DNA from: Deltaproteobacteria bacterium
GTDB lineage: Bacteria > BMS3Abin14
NCBI GenBank assembly: GCA_013151915.1
Contig: JAADHJ010000028.1
Span: 26,289 to 90,288 of the forward strand
Length of the DNA stretch: 64,000 nt
Reading direction: 5' to 3'
Below the pieces are notes generated by a model. The model ran no database searches and was not told the origin of the DNA. It saw only the letters and a list, made by a program, of their open reading frames with translations. The position numbers were made by a program, and so were the translations under genes. Within the stretch, counting starts at the first letter, position 1. The number at the start of each line of letters is the position of its first letter. This document shows positions 29,035 through 38,973 of this stretch, piece after piece.

Positions 29035-30693
29035 CTATTCCAGAATGGCCCCGGTGCTTGCGGAACGAACGAGCCGCGAATATCGGCCCAGTATGCCCCT
29101 CTTCACCCTTGGTTCGGGGGGAACCCATGCTGCTTTTCGCCTGGCCATCTCATCGTCGGATATTTCCGCTTCCAGGATGCGGCCGAGAATATCGATCCTG
29201 ATCTTATCGCCCTCCCGGACAAGCGCCATGGGGCCGCCGGCGGCGGCCTCCGGTGAAATATGCCCGATACACGGTCCCCGTGTTCCGCCGGAAAATCGTC
29301 CGTCGGTTATCAATGCGACCTTAAGCCCCATTCCGTGGATGGCAGAGGTCACGGACAGCATCTCCCGCATCCCGGGCCCTCCTTTGGGCCCCTCGTTCCT
29401 GATCACGAGCACGTCACCATTCTTAACCCCATTACCCATAACGGCGGTCATGGCGTCCTCCTCGCACTCGAAAACGCGGGCAGGCCCCTCGAAGAGCAGC
29501 ATATCTTCAGCCACGGCCGTCTGTTTGACAACACTGCCATCAGGAGCAAGATTACCCCTGAGAACCGCTATCCCTCCGTGGCTGTGATAGGGGTTATCCG
29601 ATGAGTGTATTACCTCCGGATCCAGTACCTGGGACTTCGAAGCGATATCTCTGATATCCCTTCCCGAGACGGTCATGGAACCCGCGAGAAGGGGAAGAAG
29701 CCGGTTCATGATGGCCGGGACACCGCCTGCGTACTCGAGATCCTCCATGAAGTGTTCTCCGCCGGGCCGGATATCGGCAAGATGGGGCGTACGTGCGCTT
29801 ATCTCGTCGAACAGATCAAGATCAACACTGACACCGGCCTCGTGGGCTATGGCTGGAACGTGAAGAGCCGTATTGGTTGACCCCCCAAGGGCCATATCGA
29901 CGGCGATACCGTTGAAAAACGCCTCCCGGGTCAAGATACGGGATGGGACCAGGTCCTCCTCGACCATGGCCACTATGCGTTCTCCGGATTCGAAGGCCAG
30001 CCGTCGCTTTTTTGAAAACCCGGCGAGCCCGGTGGCGCACCCGGGAAGAGACATTCCCATGGCCTCCGTGACGCAGGCCATGGTATTGGCGGTATACATG
30101 CCCTGGCATGATCCCGCGCCCGGACATGCCTCCCGGGCCATGCACTCAAGCTCGGCTTCATCAATGCCGCCGGCCTGATAAAGGCCCACCGCCTCGAAGG
30201 TATCCCGCACCAGGGAACGCCGGCTGCCCCTGTACATTCCGGAATGCATCGGACCCGCCGTTACGACGATGGAAGGTATGTCCAGCCTCGCCGCGGCCAT
30301 CAGCATGCCCGGAGTAATCTTGTCGCAATTGGTCAGCAGTACGATACCGTCAAAGGCATGTCCCTGGCTGACCGCCTCAACAAGGTCGGAGATCCACTCA
30401 CGGGTCGGGAGGCTGTAACGCATCCCCTCATGGCCCATGGCGATCCCGTCGCACATCCCGGGAACGCCCACGAGAAATGAAACGCCCCCTCCGGAGTGAA
30501 CGCCCTTTTCAATGGCCCTTTCAAGCTCCCTCATCCCGATGTGTCCCGGGATAATATCCGTAAAACTTGTAAAAACGCCGATATGGGGGCGTTCCAATGA
30601 ACTCCGGGTTACTCCCGAAGCATAAAAGAGCGCCCTGGACGGTGCCCTCTCGGGCCCTTTTTTCACACGATCGCTTGTCATTTTTTTGCTCAT
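29035..30693 (-). CDS. ilvD: Dihydroxy-acid dehydratase
   Basis: Fe-S dehydratase giving the 2-keto acids of valine and isoleucine. 552 aa. It has [38 protein letters not shown] (cluster cysteines) and the C-terminal [19 protein letters not shown] motif. A start at 30693 with an AGGAGA ribosome site. It opens the branched-chain amino-acid run and is preceded by a strong terminator that separates it from the upstream small gene. Confidence 0.97.
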   Translation of the reverse strand: MSKKMTSDRVKKGPERAPSRALFYASGVTRSSLERPHIGVFTSFTDIIPGHIGMRELERAIEKGVHSGGGVSFLVGVPGMCDGIAMGHEGMRYSLPTREWISDLVEAVSQGHAFDGIVLLTNCDKITPGMLMAAARLDIPSIVVTAGPMHSGMYRGSRRSLVRDTFEAVGLYQAGGIDEAELECMAREACPGAGSCQGMYTANTMACVTEAMGMSLPGCATGLAGFSKKRRLAFESGERIVAMVEEDLVPSRILTREAFFNGIAVDMALGGSTNTALHVPAIAHEAGVSVDLDLFDEISARTPHLADIRPGGEHFMEDLEYAGGVPAIMNRLLPLLAGSMTVSGRDIRDIASKSQVLDPEVIHSSDNPYHSHGGIAVLRGNLAPDGSVVKQTAVAEDMLLFEGPARVFECEEDAMTAVMGNGVKNGDVLVIRNEGPKGGPGMREMLSVTSAIHGMGLKVALITDGRFSGGTRGPCIGHISPEAAAGGPMALVREGDKIRIDILGRILEAEISDDEMARRKAAWVPPEPRVKRGILGRYSRLVRSASTGAILE

Positions 30694-30715
30694 GATCTGT
30701 CCATTCTCCTGATGT

Positions 30716-30745
30716 AAAAAGGGGCGAGGCCATCGGCCTCGCCCC
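30716..30745 (-). terminator. Rho-independent terminator after the YdcH-like gene
   Basis: Minus-strand GGGGCGAGGCC/GGCCTCGCCCC stem with a 3-nt loop followed by TTTTT, 24 bp after the small gene and upstream of ilvD. Confidence 0.95.
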
Positions 30746-30768
30746 TTGAGCTCGCCAATAGCGAAAGA

Positions 30769-30987
30769 CTAGCGATGTTTCGTAAGGATTATCTCCATCT
30801 TATCTTTCCCCTTGAGCTTCTTTTTCTTGAGCGTTTCTATCTCAAAATAGGTGCGACTGTCCTGGGGTCTCTTTTTCTTCAACTCTTCTATCCGCTTCTC
30901 AAACTCCATATGTTCCTCGTGAAGAGCTCTGAACTCATCGTTCTCCTTGAGTAGTCTGGCGACAATTTTTTTGTCAGGCAATGACAT
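30769..30987 (-). CDS. YdcH/DUF465 small coiled-coil protein
   Basis: 72-aa charged helical protein with the DUF465 pattern: LLKENDEFRALHEEHMEFEKRIEELKKK followed by KKKKLKGKDKMEIIL. Members are common, function not established. The gene has a GGGAGA ribosome site and is monocistronic, ending in a strong terminator. A role in Fe-S or division biology should not be assumed. Confidence 0.9.
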   Translation of the reverse strand: MSLPDKKIVARLLKENDEFRALHEEHMEFEKRIEELKKKRPQDSRTYFEIETLKKKKLKGKDKMEIILTKHR

Positions 30988-31162
30988 TATCTCCCATTCG
31001 GAAAATTTAGGTGATTATAGGGTACGGCCTGAGCCGTGTCAAGGGCTCAAAACCATTTTTCCCTTTCTTTCTGGTTAAATACAACATTCCCTTCGATCAC
31101 GCCGACGGCGTGATTCTCTTCGACAAACTCAGGACAGGCTGTGGTGAGTTGGCTTTGGAAGT

Positions 31163-31203
31163 TGGCCATTGAACGTTGAACTTTGAACGTTGGCCATTGG
31201 CCG
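31163..31203 (+). repeat. TTGAACGT/TTGGCCAT octamer array
   Basis: Short array of TTGAACGTTGAAC and TTTGAACGTTGGCC units just beyond the rimI stop. Related to the arrays at 16590, 33628 and 49687. Confidence 0.75.
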
Positions 31204-31221
31204 TCGGATCTTGGGATACCT

Positions 31222-31692
31222 TCACATCTCCAGCCCCATAACGAGAGCATCCTCGCCGTCCGGGTAGTAACCCTTCCGACACCCCAGGACCTTGAAACCC
31301 AGCTCTTTGTAGAGGGCCTGGGCAGCCAGGTTGGACCTCCTGACCTCCAGTTCGGACCAGACGGCTCCCTCGGAGAGGCTATCCCGGATCAGTGTGGTGA
31401 CAAGGCCTCTCGCCACGCCCCTGCCTCTCACGGAAGGATCAACGGCCAGATTGGTAATATGCAGTTCGTCCACAATCAGCCAGGCCATGATGTATCCGCA
31501 GACCTTCTGGTCCAGTGCGGAAACCAGGCACCTTGCGAAGGGCTGCCGGTTCAGCTCCTCGAGGAATTGGTCCCAGGTCCAGGGATGGGTAAAGGAAAGT
31601 TCCTCGATTTGAACGATGCGGTCCAGGTCCGACGGAGACATGGGATAAACCTGATATTGAAGACCATCCTTTCCGACTATGCAACCACCCAT
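31222..31692 (-). CDS. rimI: RimI-like ribosomal-protein-S18 alanine N-acetyltransferase
   Basis: GNAT acetyltransferase, 156 aa. It has the acetyl-CoA-binding motif VDPSVRGRGVARGLV and the ARSNLAAQALYKELGFKVLGCRKGYY-type C-terminal signature. I start at ATG 31692 after the tsaB stop; the longer ORF start would overlap tsaB. Adjacent tsaB-rimI is a very common pair, which supports the assignment. Confidence 0.9.
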   Translation of the reverse strand: MGGCIVGKDGLQYQVYPMSPSDLDRIVQIEELSFTHPWTWDQFLEELNRQPFARCLVSALDQKVCGYIMAWLIVDELHITNLAVDPSVRGRGVARGLVTTLIRDSLSEGAVWSELEVRRSNLAAQALYKELGFKVLGCRKGYYPDGEDALVMGLEM

Positions 31693-31714
31693 TTCAGCGT
31701 CCCCCCGGTTAATC

Positions 31715-32455
31715 TCACTTGCGGCCGGGGGAGTTGCCGGACGCGGGTCCGGCCGCTTCTCTGTATGGGGTCGCATCCGGTGGCCTGACGTAAAAGGGGA
31801 ACAATTCGGACGGGGTTACGGATCTCCCCAGGTCGAGCATCTTCTGTCCTATCTCCATAACGAAAGAGGCCCGGGGATAAGCCATGTCATCCCCTGCGGG
31901 GGCGAGAAACGGAATGGAATCTACCATCCCTTTAATCATAGCCAGGCCCGTCCCTGCAACGATTCTCTTCCCGGCAGGGCAGCGCAGACAGAATTGGGAA
32001 AAGGCATGATGGGTAATCAAAGCCACATCACAGTCTCTCGCGGGCAACCCTTCAGGCGTTATGCCGGAATAGCAGGCGGCGTAGAGCTCACCCTTTCTCG
32101 CGTCTGCCGCGACCAGCGCCTTTCTGCCTTCGAGAAGAAGGGGATACGCGACCGCATCGAGTGAAGGAACGGGAGCCAGGGGCAGACGGGAGGTGAATGC
32201 CAGCCCCTTGAATGTTGACAGCCCCACGCGCAGGCCGGTAAACGCCCCGGGCCCGACCCCGACGGCAAGAGCCGTCACATCCTTGGGCCCCAATCCGGAA
32301 GCGGCCAATAGCTCCTGAATGGCCGGAAGCAAAGTCTCGCTGTGCGGTAGTCCCTCCGGAAGATCCCGTTCCATCACCTTACTGTCAGGAACTTTCAGGG
32401 CAACGCTTCCCCTGGTGGTGGATGTGTCCGCAGCGAGAAGAACCATGGCTCTCAT
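31715..32455 (-). CDS. tsaB: tRNA threonylcarbamoyladenosine synthesis protein TsaB
   Basis: ASKHA-fold partner of TsaD in making t6A37 of tRNAs reading ANN codons. 246 aa, starting MRAMVLLAADTSTTRGSVAL, with LPEGLPHSETLLPAIQELL and GVGPGAFTGLRVGLSTFKGLA, which identify the family. It overlaps the nitrilase-like gene by 4 bp (ATGA) and precedes rimI. Confidence 0.95.
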   Translation of the reverse strand: MRAMVLLAADTSTTRGSVALKVPDSKVMERDLPEGLPHSETLLPAIQELLAASGLGPKDVTALAVGVGPGAFTGLRVGLSTFKGLAFTSRLPLAPVPSLDAVAYPLLLEGRKALVAADARKGELYAACYSGITPEGLPARDCDVALITHHAFSQFCLRCPAGKRIVAGTGLAMIKGMVDSIPFLAPAGDDMAYPRASFVMEIGQKMLDLGRSVTPSELFPFYVRPPDATPYREAAGPASGNSPGRK

Positions 32456-33333
32456 TTTGCGGCCAGATCGCCTGAATACCCGACAGAGGGCAGCCCCAGA
32501 TCGTCAGCTCCGCTCATCCTTTTCTGGAGTTCTCCATAAAGTTCCTCCCGGCGGTCCCTGAAGAAGGCCCATTCGTTCCGCACATTATCGACATCTCCCA
32601 GGTCCACGGCGGTCAGGTGGACGGAGTCCCTTGCACCGGCGGCCCTGTGCACCAATTCCCCATGGGGATCCATACAGAAGCTCTTCCCATAGAAGGTCTG
32701 TTTATCCTCCTTGCCGGCCCTGTTAATCCTCAGGATGAAGATCCCGTTGGAGATGGCGTTGCCGGCAAGCATCCTTTCCCACCTGTTGTAGCTGGCGTGG
32801 GCATTGGACGTGGGGACGACTATCATCCGCGCCCCTTTCAGAGCGAGGATGCGGGGACCTTCAGGGAAAAAAACGTCCCAACTGATCTGAACTCCGATCC
32901 TGCCCACCTTGGTGGGGAAAACGGGAAACCCCAGGTCCCCGGGTAAAAAGTAAAACCTCTCGTTCCATCCGGGCACGTTGGGCACGTGAACTTTTCTGTA
33001 TACACCCAGCAGGGCGCCATTGGCATCGATAACCGCGGCGCTGTTGTAATATTTCCCCTTTCCACCCTTTTCGAAGACAGGCAGCACCACCACCACGTCG
33101 TTTTCGAGGGCGAACCGGCACATCCGGTCGGTGGACGGCCCGGGGATGGTTTCCGCCAAGTCGAAATATCCCTGACGCAGCATGGATGGAAACCATTTTG
33201 TGGTACAGATCTCCGGAAAAGCGATGAGTTTAGCGCCTCTCTCCACCGCCAGCCTTGAAAGTTCCAGGGCTTTTTCGAAGTTGTTTTTCCAGTCGCCTTT
33301 GCTGGAAAACTGGATGGCAGCGACCTTAAGCAT
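32452..33333 (-). CDS. Nitrilase-superfamily protein with serine in place of the catalytic cysteine
   Basis: Carbon-nitrogen hydrolase fold, 293 aa, most like the N-carbamoylputrescine amidase/AguB group. The catalytic glutamate (FPEIC, about residue 41) and lysine (YRKVHVP, about 118) are present. At the nucleophile elbow the sequence is GVQISWDVFFPEG where GVxxCWDxxFPE is expected, so the cysteine codon reads AGT (Ser). It might be a pseudo-enzyme, use serine, or the base could be a sequencing error. The start has a GGAGGAG ribosome site, and the 3' end overlaps tsaB. Substrate not assigned. Confidence 0.88.
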   Translation of the reverse strand: MLKVAAIQFSSKGDWKNNFEKALELSRLAVERGAKLIAFPEICTTKWFPSMLRQGYFDLAETIPGPSTDRMCRFALENDVVVVLPVFEKGGKGKYYNSAAVIDANGALLGVYRKVHVPNVPGWNERFYFLPGDLGFPVFPTKVGRIGVQISWDVFFPEGPRILALKGARMIVVPTSNAHASYNRWERMLAGNAISNGIFILRINRAGKEDKQTFYGKSFCMDPHGELVHRAAGARDSVHLTAVDLGDVDNVRNEWAFFRDRREELYGELQKRMSGADDLGLPSVGYSGDLAAK

Positions 33334-33357
33334 AGTTTCTCCTCCATAATTGTTTCA

Positions 33358-33655
33358 GTCCAGAGTCCAGAGTCCAGAGTCCAGAGCACTTCGACACTCC
33401 TCTACTGCCAAACCATCAAACTACCAAACTCCAGAAGAAAGATTAAAGAATTGCTCACCGCCAGAGAGCACGTTGTTTTACCACCCGTTCGTAATGCCGA
33501 TGGCACGACTCACTGGAGACACGGAGGAAACCTTTAAAGTCCTGTGTTAAAAAGCTGCTCTCCCCCTCTGGACTCTGGACGCTGGACGCTGGACTCTGGA
33601 CTCTTGACTCCGCGACACTGGACTCTGGACGTTGGACGTTGGACGTTGAACGTTC
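33358..33655. repeat. Heptamer/octamer arrays in the DGC-nitrilase gap
   Basis: 33358-33386: AGAGTCC units. 33565-33625: GGACTCT and GGACGCT units, with a CGCGACACT variant. 33628-33655: TTGGACG and TTGAACG octamers. The first array is inverted relative to the second. No gene is seen in this 323-bp gap. Confidence 0.9.
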
Positions 33656-33656
33656 T

Positions 33657-35771
33657 TTACCCCATCTCCTGAAACCCGACCACCCGGTTCCGGCCCTCCT
33701 TCTTGGCCCGGTAAAGCGCCCTGTCCGCCCTGTCAATAAATTCCTGTTTACTCAGCCCCTCTCCCCTGTGAAGCAGGGCCAGACCGATGCTGATCGTTAC
33801 TGAAAGTGGACCGGCCGTGGTGGCAAAATCCCTGGCCTCCACCGATTTTATCAGCTTTTCCGCAACGTTATGGGCCTCCCTGACATCCACGTTGTCCAGA
33901 AGAACGGCGAACTCCTCACCGCCGTATCGGGCCACAGGGTCAAGCCCACGGACCCCGTCCTCGAGCCTCCTGGACAGCTCCTTTAAAACCTCATCACCCA
34001 CGGGATGTCCGTAAGTGTCGTTCACCTGTTTGAAAAAATCCACATCCACCATCAAAAAAGCCAGGGAACTCGAGTAATCGCGCCCCAGCTTCTCGATCCG
34101 CTCGTCCAGGACCTTCTGCAGCGTCCGGTGATTGTAGAGCCCCGTGAGGCCGTCCACCCTGGACATCCGTTCAACCTTTCGATGGGTGTTGGCGTTGTCG
34201 AGGGCCTGGGCCGTAATATCGGCGATGACCCGAAGATCATTGAGAGCTGGAGTAAACACCCCCTCACTGGTGGAGACACCCACCAGAGCCGCCAAAAGCT
34301 TGCCGCCCCGGTCCTGGCTCATTACACAGGGAATGGCCGCAAAAGATATGACGTTTCCGAGGTCTTCTTTGGGATAGAAGAAAGGCGACGGCTTCCGGCG
34401 TTTCCGGTCGAAGATGATCTCGTTGCCGTTGCGTATGAGGAGACCGATCTGGCTCGATTCCTGCCGCCGGATTGTCTCTCCTTTCATACCCTCCATAATA
34501 TCCCCTGCAGTGTGTACAATTTTCGCTACACCGTCGTTGACCAGAAAAGCCGCCCCGTCGCATTTTGGGAGTATCTTTAACAGGGAGTCGATGGCTTTCT
34601 CCGCAATTTCCCCGGCGTCCATCGTCCTGGTAAGTTCGCGGGCATAAAAGGAAATGGCCTCTCTGGTGGTCATGTTATCGGTAACCCGGTAGAGAAGAGC
34701 GCCGATCTCCATGGCCCGCGAAACCAGCTCGGTAAAGACATCCAGACGCTTTTGGGTAGCATCATCCAGAACGAACATGTTCGGCTCATCACTGTCGAAA
34801 TACACGGCACATTGAATCTGGTCCAGGGCGCCGGGTTTCTCCTGATGCCAATTCCGGGGCACGACCCGAAGCAGAATGGACCTCACCGGAAGGTCCGCCC
34901 TGTAGAAAGGGATTGAATCTCTTCCCGGCTTTGCGTCCGCATTAATAAAGGTCAGGTCAGGCCGCCGCCTCGCAAGGTTGATGATCCCCTTATCACCGGG
35001 AATAGTGTCCCCGATCATAGATTTGGAATACCTCTTTGAGACGGCGGCCGCTTTGATCCGGAAGATCTCCGGTCCATCGGGAACGAGGAAAATACCTGAT
35101 CTGGCCCCGAAAAGACGGCACCCGACCTCCACAAGCCGCTGGAGGAGTCTCTCCTCCTCCAATGCGGCGGATACGGCCATCTCCTCTCTCCTGGCAAGGT
35201 CGCCCAGACCGAACTCGCCCTCCATCCTTATCCTCTCGGTAATGTCCCTGGCGTTGCTCACCAGTTGATCGTACTCATGCCGCAGTCTGCCGTATCTCGC
35301 CACCCCCCTGGAGATGATACCCCCGGCCACCACGCCAAACAGGGCAAACCCCCCTGCCCATGGAAGCAGGCTATTGTCCCCAAGGAACAGGGTCCTCTCG
35401 ACGGTCACGGCCCCAAGCGCGGCAATGGGGACCCACACAAAATGGAAATTCCTTGAAAAGAGTGACAGGGGGAAACCTACGAAGAAGATCAGCGGAATGG
35501 TGGGGATGGTTTCAAAGAACATTTTCACCACAAGACCGGCCATGGCGCAGAGGACAAGATTCAGGGAAAGCGAGGCACTGAGGGCCTTCAGGGAAATCCT
35601 GTGGCGGATTTCAGCCACTACCAGGCCGACAGCAAACCCATACAGCACCACGTGCAGCGGCAGCCAGGTGACTCCGTCGGCGGGAGCGGGAAAAATGAGG
35701 TATCCGAAAAACAGGAGGATAAGAGGACGCAGGACAACGGTTGGAGAAGGCCATCTTGATGCGGTGGTCAC
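33657..35771 (-). CDS. Membrane diguanylate cyclase with GAF domain
   Basis: 704-aa predicted c-di-GMP synthase. Five to six N-terminal membrane helices (about 1-165) precede a GAF-like sensor region (about 195-350), a second GAF-like region (about 370-520) and a C-terminal GGDEF domain. The active-site motif is RYGGEEF (about residue 620), with an RGLD inhibitory-site motif five residues upstream, so it should be active and product-inhibited. GTG start at 35771 overlaps the ftsB stop. Local cell-surface genes and an exopolysaccharide locus make a role in surface attachment plausible. Confidence 0.93.
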   Translation of the reverse strand: MTTASRWPSPTVVLRPLILLFFGYLIFPAPADGVTWLPLHVVLYGFAVGLVVAEIRHRISLKALSASLSLNLVLCAMAGLVVKMFFETIPTIPLIFFVGFPLSLFSRNFHFVWVPIAALGAVTVERTLFLGDNSLLPWAGGFALFGVVAGGIISRGVARYGRLRHEYDQLVSNARDITERIRMEGEFGLGDLARREEMAVSAALEEERLLQRLVEVGCRLFGARSGIFLVPDGPEIFRIKAAAVSKRYSKSMIGDTIPGDKGIINLARRRPDLTFINADAKPGRDSIPFYRADLPVRSILLRVVPRNWHQEKPGALDQIQCAVYFDSDEPNMFVLDDATQKRLDVFTELVSRAMEIGALLYRVTDNMTTREAISFYARELTRTMDAGEIAEKAIDSLLKILPKCDGAAFLVNDGVAKIVHTAGDIMEGMKGETIRRQESSQIGLLIRNGNEIIFDRKRRKPSPFFYPKEDLGNVISFAAIPCVMSQDRGGKLLAALVGVSTSEGVFTPALNDLRVIADITAQALDNANTHRKVERMSRVDGLTGLYNHRTLQKVLDERIEKLGRDYSSSLAFLMVDVDFFKQVNDTYGHPVGDEVLKELSRRLEDGVRGLDPVARYGGEEFAVLLDNVDVREAHNVAEKLIKSVEARDFATTAGPLSVTISIGLALLHRGEGLSKQEFIDRADRALYRAKKEGRNRVVGFQEMG

Positions 35772-36070
35772 TTCAGCCTTTCCTCCGACTTTTCCTCGTC
35801 GGGAAATACGAAGACGACCTCACCCGGACGAACCAACCCCAGCTTGGTCCTTGCCAGACCCTCGATAGTTGCCGGATCGGACCTGAGCAGCTCAATCTCC
35901 CCGGCCAGACCGATATTTTTCCGCTCAAGGGTCTTAACCCGGCTCCGAAGGCCGTCACGGCGCTGGACCATCCGGTAGATCCGCAGAAAACCGCGCTCGC
36001 CCACAAAGCTGAAGGAAACGAAAGCCGCCAGGACGAAGGCAATCAATATGCCTGCCTTCTTATTCCTCAT
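35768..36070 (-). CDS. ftsB: FtsB/DivIC-family septum formation initiator
   Basis: 100-aa bitopic protein with a membrane helix (about residues 6-24) and a coiled coil (RDGLRSRVKTLERKNIGLAGEIELL), then TIEGLARTKLGLVRPGEVVFVFP, the FtsB signature. It should link FtsQ and FtsL in division. Start ATG 36070 overlaps the upstream fusion gene; the longer ORF start is inside that gene. Confidence 0.88.
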   Translation of the reverse strand: MRNKKAGILIAFVLAAFVSFSFVGERGFLRIYRMVQRRDGLRSRVKTLERKNIGLAGEIELLRSDPATIEGLARTKLGLVRPGEVVFVFPDEEKSEERLK

Positions 36071-38565
36071 CGCTGTATCTCCTCGACCTCTCTGGACCAC
36101 CTTCTCAACAGCTCACTCACATTGTCCTTGGTAGCACTCTCGGCGTAAATATGGAAGCAGGCATGATTGGAACTGGGATAGATGAGTACCCACCCCCCGT
36201 TTTCCACGAACCTTATCCCCTCAATTCCCTTCGAGTCCTCCCCCAGCCTTTCGATAAGATGTCTCATTACCTGGCCTTTGGCCTCCCATGGACACGGGAC
36301 GATGCTGTGGGAGAGGTAGGCCTCAGGCAGGGAGTCGACAAGATCCCCCAAGGTGGCGCCGGATGCCGCAAGCATCTCCGCGAATTTCCCGAGGCAGAAC
36401 ATGGCATCGAACGATGGATGGAACCAGGGAAAGGCGATGCCTCCCTCCCCGTTTCCGGCCATGAACGCATCCCCCGTCATGGCGGCGTCCAGGACGGCCG
36501 CCGACAGGATGGGGGTCCTGATGACTCTGCCCTCGAACTTTTCGGCGATCCATTCCATATTCCCGCTTACGCTCACCGGCACAGCAATGGCGCAGCCTTT
36601 CCGGGTTGTGAAAGCCAGCAGCGTCATTACCTGGAGCATTTTGCCCCCATCGATCCAGCGGCCTTTCTCATCTATGAGGAACAGGCTTTCCCCGCTGGAG
36701 CTGATCACGGCCCCAAGGTCGGCTCTAAGACCCTTGACAATTTCAGAGATGTGCCGCATGGCCCGGTCGAACTCGGCAGTAGTGCGGGATGCCCTTTCCT
36801 CGTCGAGGTGGGCATTGAGGGAGATCACATCCACCCTGGCTTTACCCAGGAGGGATGGAAGGACCGTCAGTGTGCTTCCGAAGGAGTAATCGATTACCAT
36901 ACGTAGGCGGGTTTTCGAGAGCAACTCGATATCAAGGGCCTCCAGGTAGCTTTTCTCGTACGCCTCTGTGCCATAATAGGGAAATGACATGGTCCCGGAA
37001 TTTTCAAGGCTCGCCCTCCTGAAATCCATCCGGAAAAAAAGCCTGTCGACCTCGTTTCGCTCGGAGGTGGTCAGTTCCCGGCCTCCCTCCCTGAAAAGCC
37101 GGATCTCAAGAACCTCCGGATCCGACGGGGATCTTCGTACGTGGAAACCGCCGACCTCCCCCTGGCCGCGCAACTGATGGCGGGCCACAGGTATCGGCAC
37201 AACGCCGTAATCGTGGATATCGACACCCACCGAGAGGACGCCGGAAGTGAGGGCCTCGCTGATCATCCGGGAAACCCGATGTACCCCTTGGGAAATGGAT
37301 ACGACTGAGTGTTCCGGGAGGGTGGCGCCGAAGGCCGCGCCGAGACGCGCTGAAAACTCCGGCGTTATCTCCTTGTTGGACAGCCCCTTTATGACCCCCG
37401 AAGTAAAAAGGGTTCCCCTCCAGCGCGTCCCCCATATAAAGTGGGTCGACAGGACCGCCTCATCCTCGACCACCTTATCCGGCCAGATACGGACACCGGC
37501 CCGGACGATGCTCCCACGACCGATGATGCAGTCCTCACTGACGACGGCGCCTTCCTCGATGTTGGCCCTCTGCCTGACCTGCGTTCTGGCCCCGATGACG
37601 CTGCCCGCGACAAATGCGCCCGTCTCAACTCTTGCGCCGTCCCACATCACAGTGGAGCGCATTCGGACACCCGAACCGATCCTGCAATTCGGCCCAATGA
37701 AGGAATCCCTGACTTTGGCGCCCTCCTCGACAACGGCCCCGGCCCCGAGCACCACCATCCCGGACAGCCTGGCCCCTTCGCTTACGACGCACCCTTCCCC
37801 CACGAACAGGGTGGCATTATCCACGTTCGTCAGTCGGCCCGGCAGATCAAGGATGATGTTCCCCGCAACGATTTCCCTGTGGATCTGGAGGTACTCCACC
37901 GTGTTTCCCACATCCTTCCAGTAGCCCTCGGCGACATAGGCTCCGGGAGGGTTCCCTTCGTCGAGGAGTGCCGGGAAAATATCTTCGGAAAAATCGCTTT
38001 GACCACTCCGGGGAATCATCTCCAGGACCTCAGGATCCATGATGTAAATCCCGGTGTTGATGGTATCGCTGAACACCTCCCCCCACGACGGCTTTTCCAT
38101 GAAACGGACGACCCTGGAATTATCATCCGTTATCACCACCCCGAAGGGGAGAGGGTTGTTGACCCGGGTCAGCACCATGGTGGCAGGATCTTCCCTGCCC
38201 CGGTGAAATTCCATGGCTTCCGTTAGATTGAAATCGGTGATTACATCACCGCTGATAACCAGGAACGGGTCGTCCAGGAGATCCCTGACACTTCCCACGG
38301 CGCCCGCGGTTCCCAGGCCCCCCGGTGGGTCCTGACGGTAGGTGATCTTCACCCCGAACCGGGATCCATCACCAAAATATTCTCCGATGGCCTCGGGAAA
38401 AAAATAGGTGAGCATGATAATGTCATCAAACCCATGGCTTTTAAGGAGCAGAACGATATGCTCCAACATGGGACGGTTGGCTATGGGTATCATGGGTTTG
38501 GAAAGTTTTACGGTAAGCGGCCTGAGCCTGGTACCGTACCCCCCCGCCATGACTACAGCCTTCAT
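36067..38565 (-). CDS. Mannose-1-phosphate guanylyltransferase/phosphohexomutase-like fusion protein
   Basis: 832-aa fusion. Residues 1-230 are a nucleotidyltransferase (MKAVVMAGGYGTRLRPLT, VISGDVITDFN, ...EKPSWGEVFSDTINTGIY). Residues about 245-360 form a left-handed beta-helix, and the rest a phosphohexomutase-like domain. In that domain the phosphoserine loop (TASHNP) is replaced by HVRRSPSDPE and the metal loop (DPDGDR) by LIDEKGRW, so mutase activity is probably lost, as in related fusions. Start ATG 38565; twelve extra codons upstream lie in a hairpin-mosaic repeat. Likely GDP-mannose or a related sugar for glycans. Confidence 0.88.
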   Translation of the reverse strand: MKAVVMAGGYGTRLRPLTVKLSKPMIPIANRPMLEHIVLLLKSHGFDDIIMLTYFFPEAIGEYFGDGSRFGVKITYRQDPPGGLGTAGAVGSVRDLLDDPFLVISGDVITDFNLTEAMEFHRGREDPATMVLTRVNNPLPFGVVITDDNSRVVRFMEKPSWGEVFSDTINTGIYIMDPEVLEMIPRSGQSDFSEDIFPALLDEGNPPGAYVAEGYWKDVGNTVEYLQIHREIVAGNIILDLPGRLTNVDNATLFVGEGCVVSEGARLSGMVVLGAGAVVEEGAKVRDSFIGPNCRIGSGVRMRSTVMWDGARVETGAFVAGSVIGARTQVRQRANIEEGAVVSEDCIIGRGSIVRAGVRIWPDKVVEDEAVLSTHFIWGTRWRGTLFTSGVIKGLSNKEITPEFSARLGAAFGATLPEHSVVSISQGVHRVSRMISEALTSGVLSVGVDIHDYGVVPIPVARHQLRGQGEVGGFHVRRSPSDPEVLEIRLFREGGRELTTSERNEVDRLFFRMDFRRASLENSGTMSFPYYGTEAYEKSYLEALDIELLSKTRLRMVIDYSFGSTLTVLPSLLGKARVDVISLNAHLDEERASRTTAEFDRAMRHISEIVKGLRADLGAVISSSGESLFLIDEKGRWIDGGKMLQVMTLLAFTTRKGCAIAVPVSVSGNMEWIAEKFEGRVIRTPILSAAVLDAAMTGDAFMAGNGEGGIAFPWFHPSFDAMFCLGKFAEMLAASGATLGDLVDSLPEAYLSHSIVPCPWEAKGQVMRHLIERLGEDSKGIEGIRFVENGGWVLIYPSSNHACFHIYAESATKDNVSELLRRWSREVEEIQR

Positions 38566-38566
38566 A

Positions 38567-38700
38567 CCCATTGATGGAGTCGCAAAAAGTCCTTTCATGG
38601 CTTTTTACTCCACGGAAAGCGAAAAGTGTCATTTTCACTTTCCTCACAAATCTTCGATTTGAGCGCCCATCAGTGGGCGCGTTGATGACTTTTGTGAAAT
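38567..38700 (+). repeat. Hairpin-mosaic repeat, copy G
   Basis: Full-length copy upstream of the nucleotidyltransferase fusion gene: AAAAAGTCC...CTTTTTAC, GGAAAGCGAAAAG...CTTTCC, CAAATC/GATTTG, GCGCCC/GGGCGC and a partial GATGACTTTTG terminal arm. Confidence 0.88.
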
Positions 38701-38765
38701 TTGCTTATTTTATAACAGGATACCATGTTTGGTCAAGGAAGGGAGCGCCGGCGGAAGGAAGGGGG

Positions 38766-38963
38766 GAGTCCAGAGTCCAAAGTCCAGGGTCCAGAGTAGA
38801 GCAATCAGTGTCCAGGATCTGGGGTCTGAGGTCCTCAAAACAGGGTCCAGGATCTTGGATCTAGGTTCTAGGACACTTCGATACGCCCATGCGCCTTTAC
38901 TCCCCTACGCCGACGCGTCCCCGCGTCTGCTCTCCCTCTGGACTCTGGACTTTAGCCTCTGGA
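38766..38963. repeat. Heptamer arrays downstream of galT
   Basis: 38766-38797 holds AGAGTCC units; 38935-38963 holds GGACTCT units in the opposite orientation. Between are further short degenerate repeats and a sequence (CCCCGCGTCTGCTC) that recurs near 44795. No gene is seen between 38566 and 38973. Confidence 0.85.
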
Positions 38964-38973
38964 CTGCGTTCAC

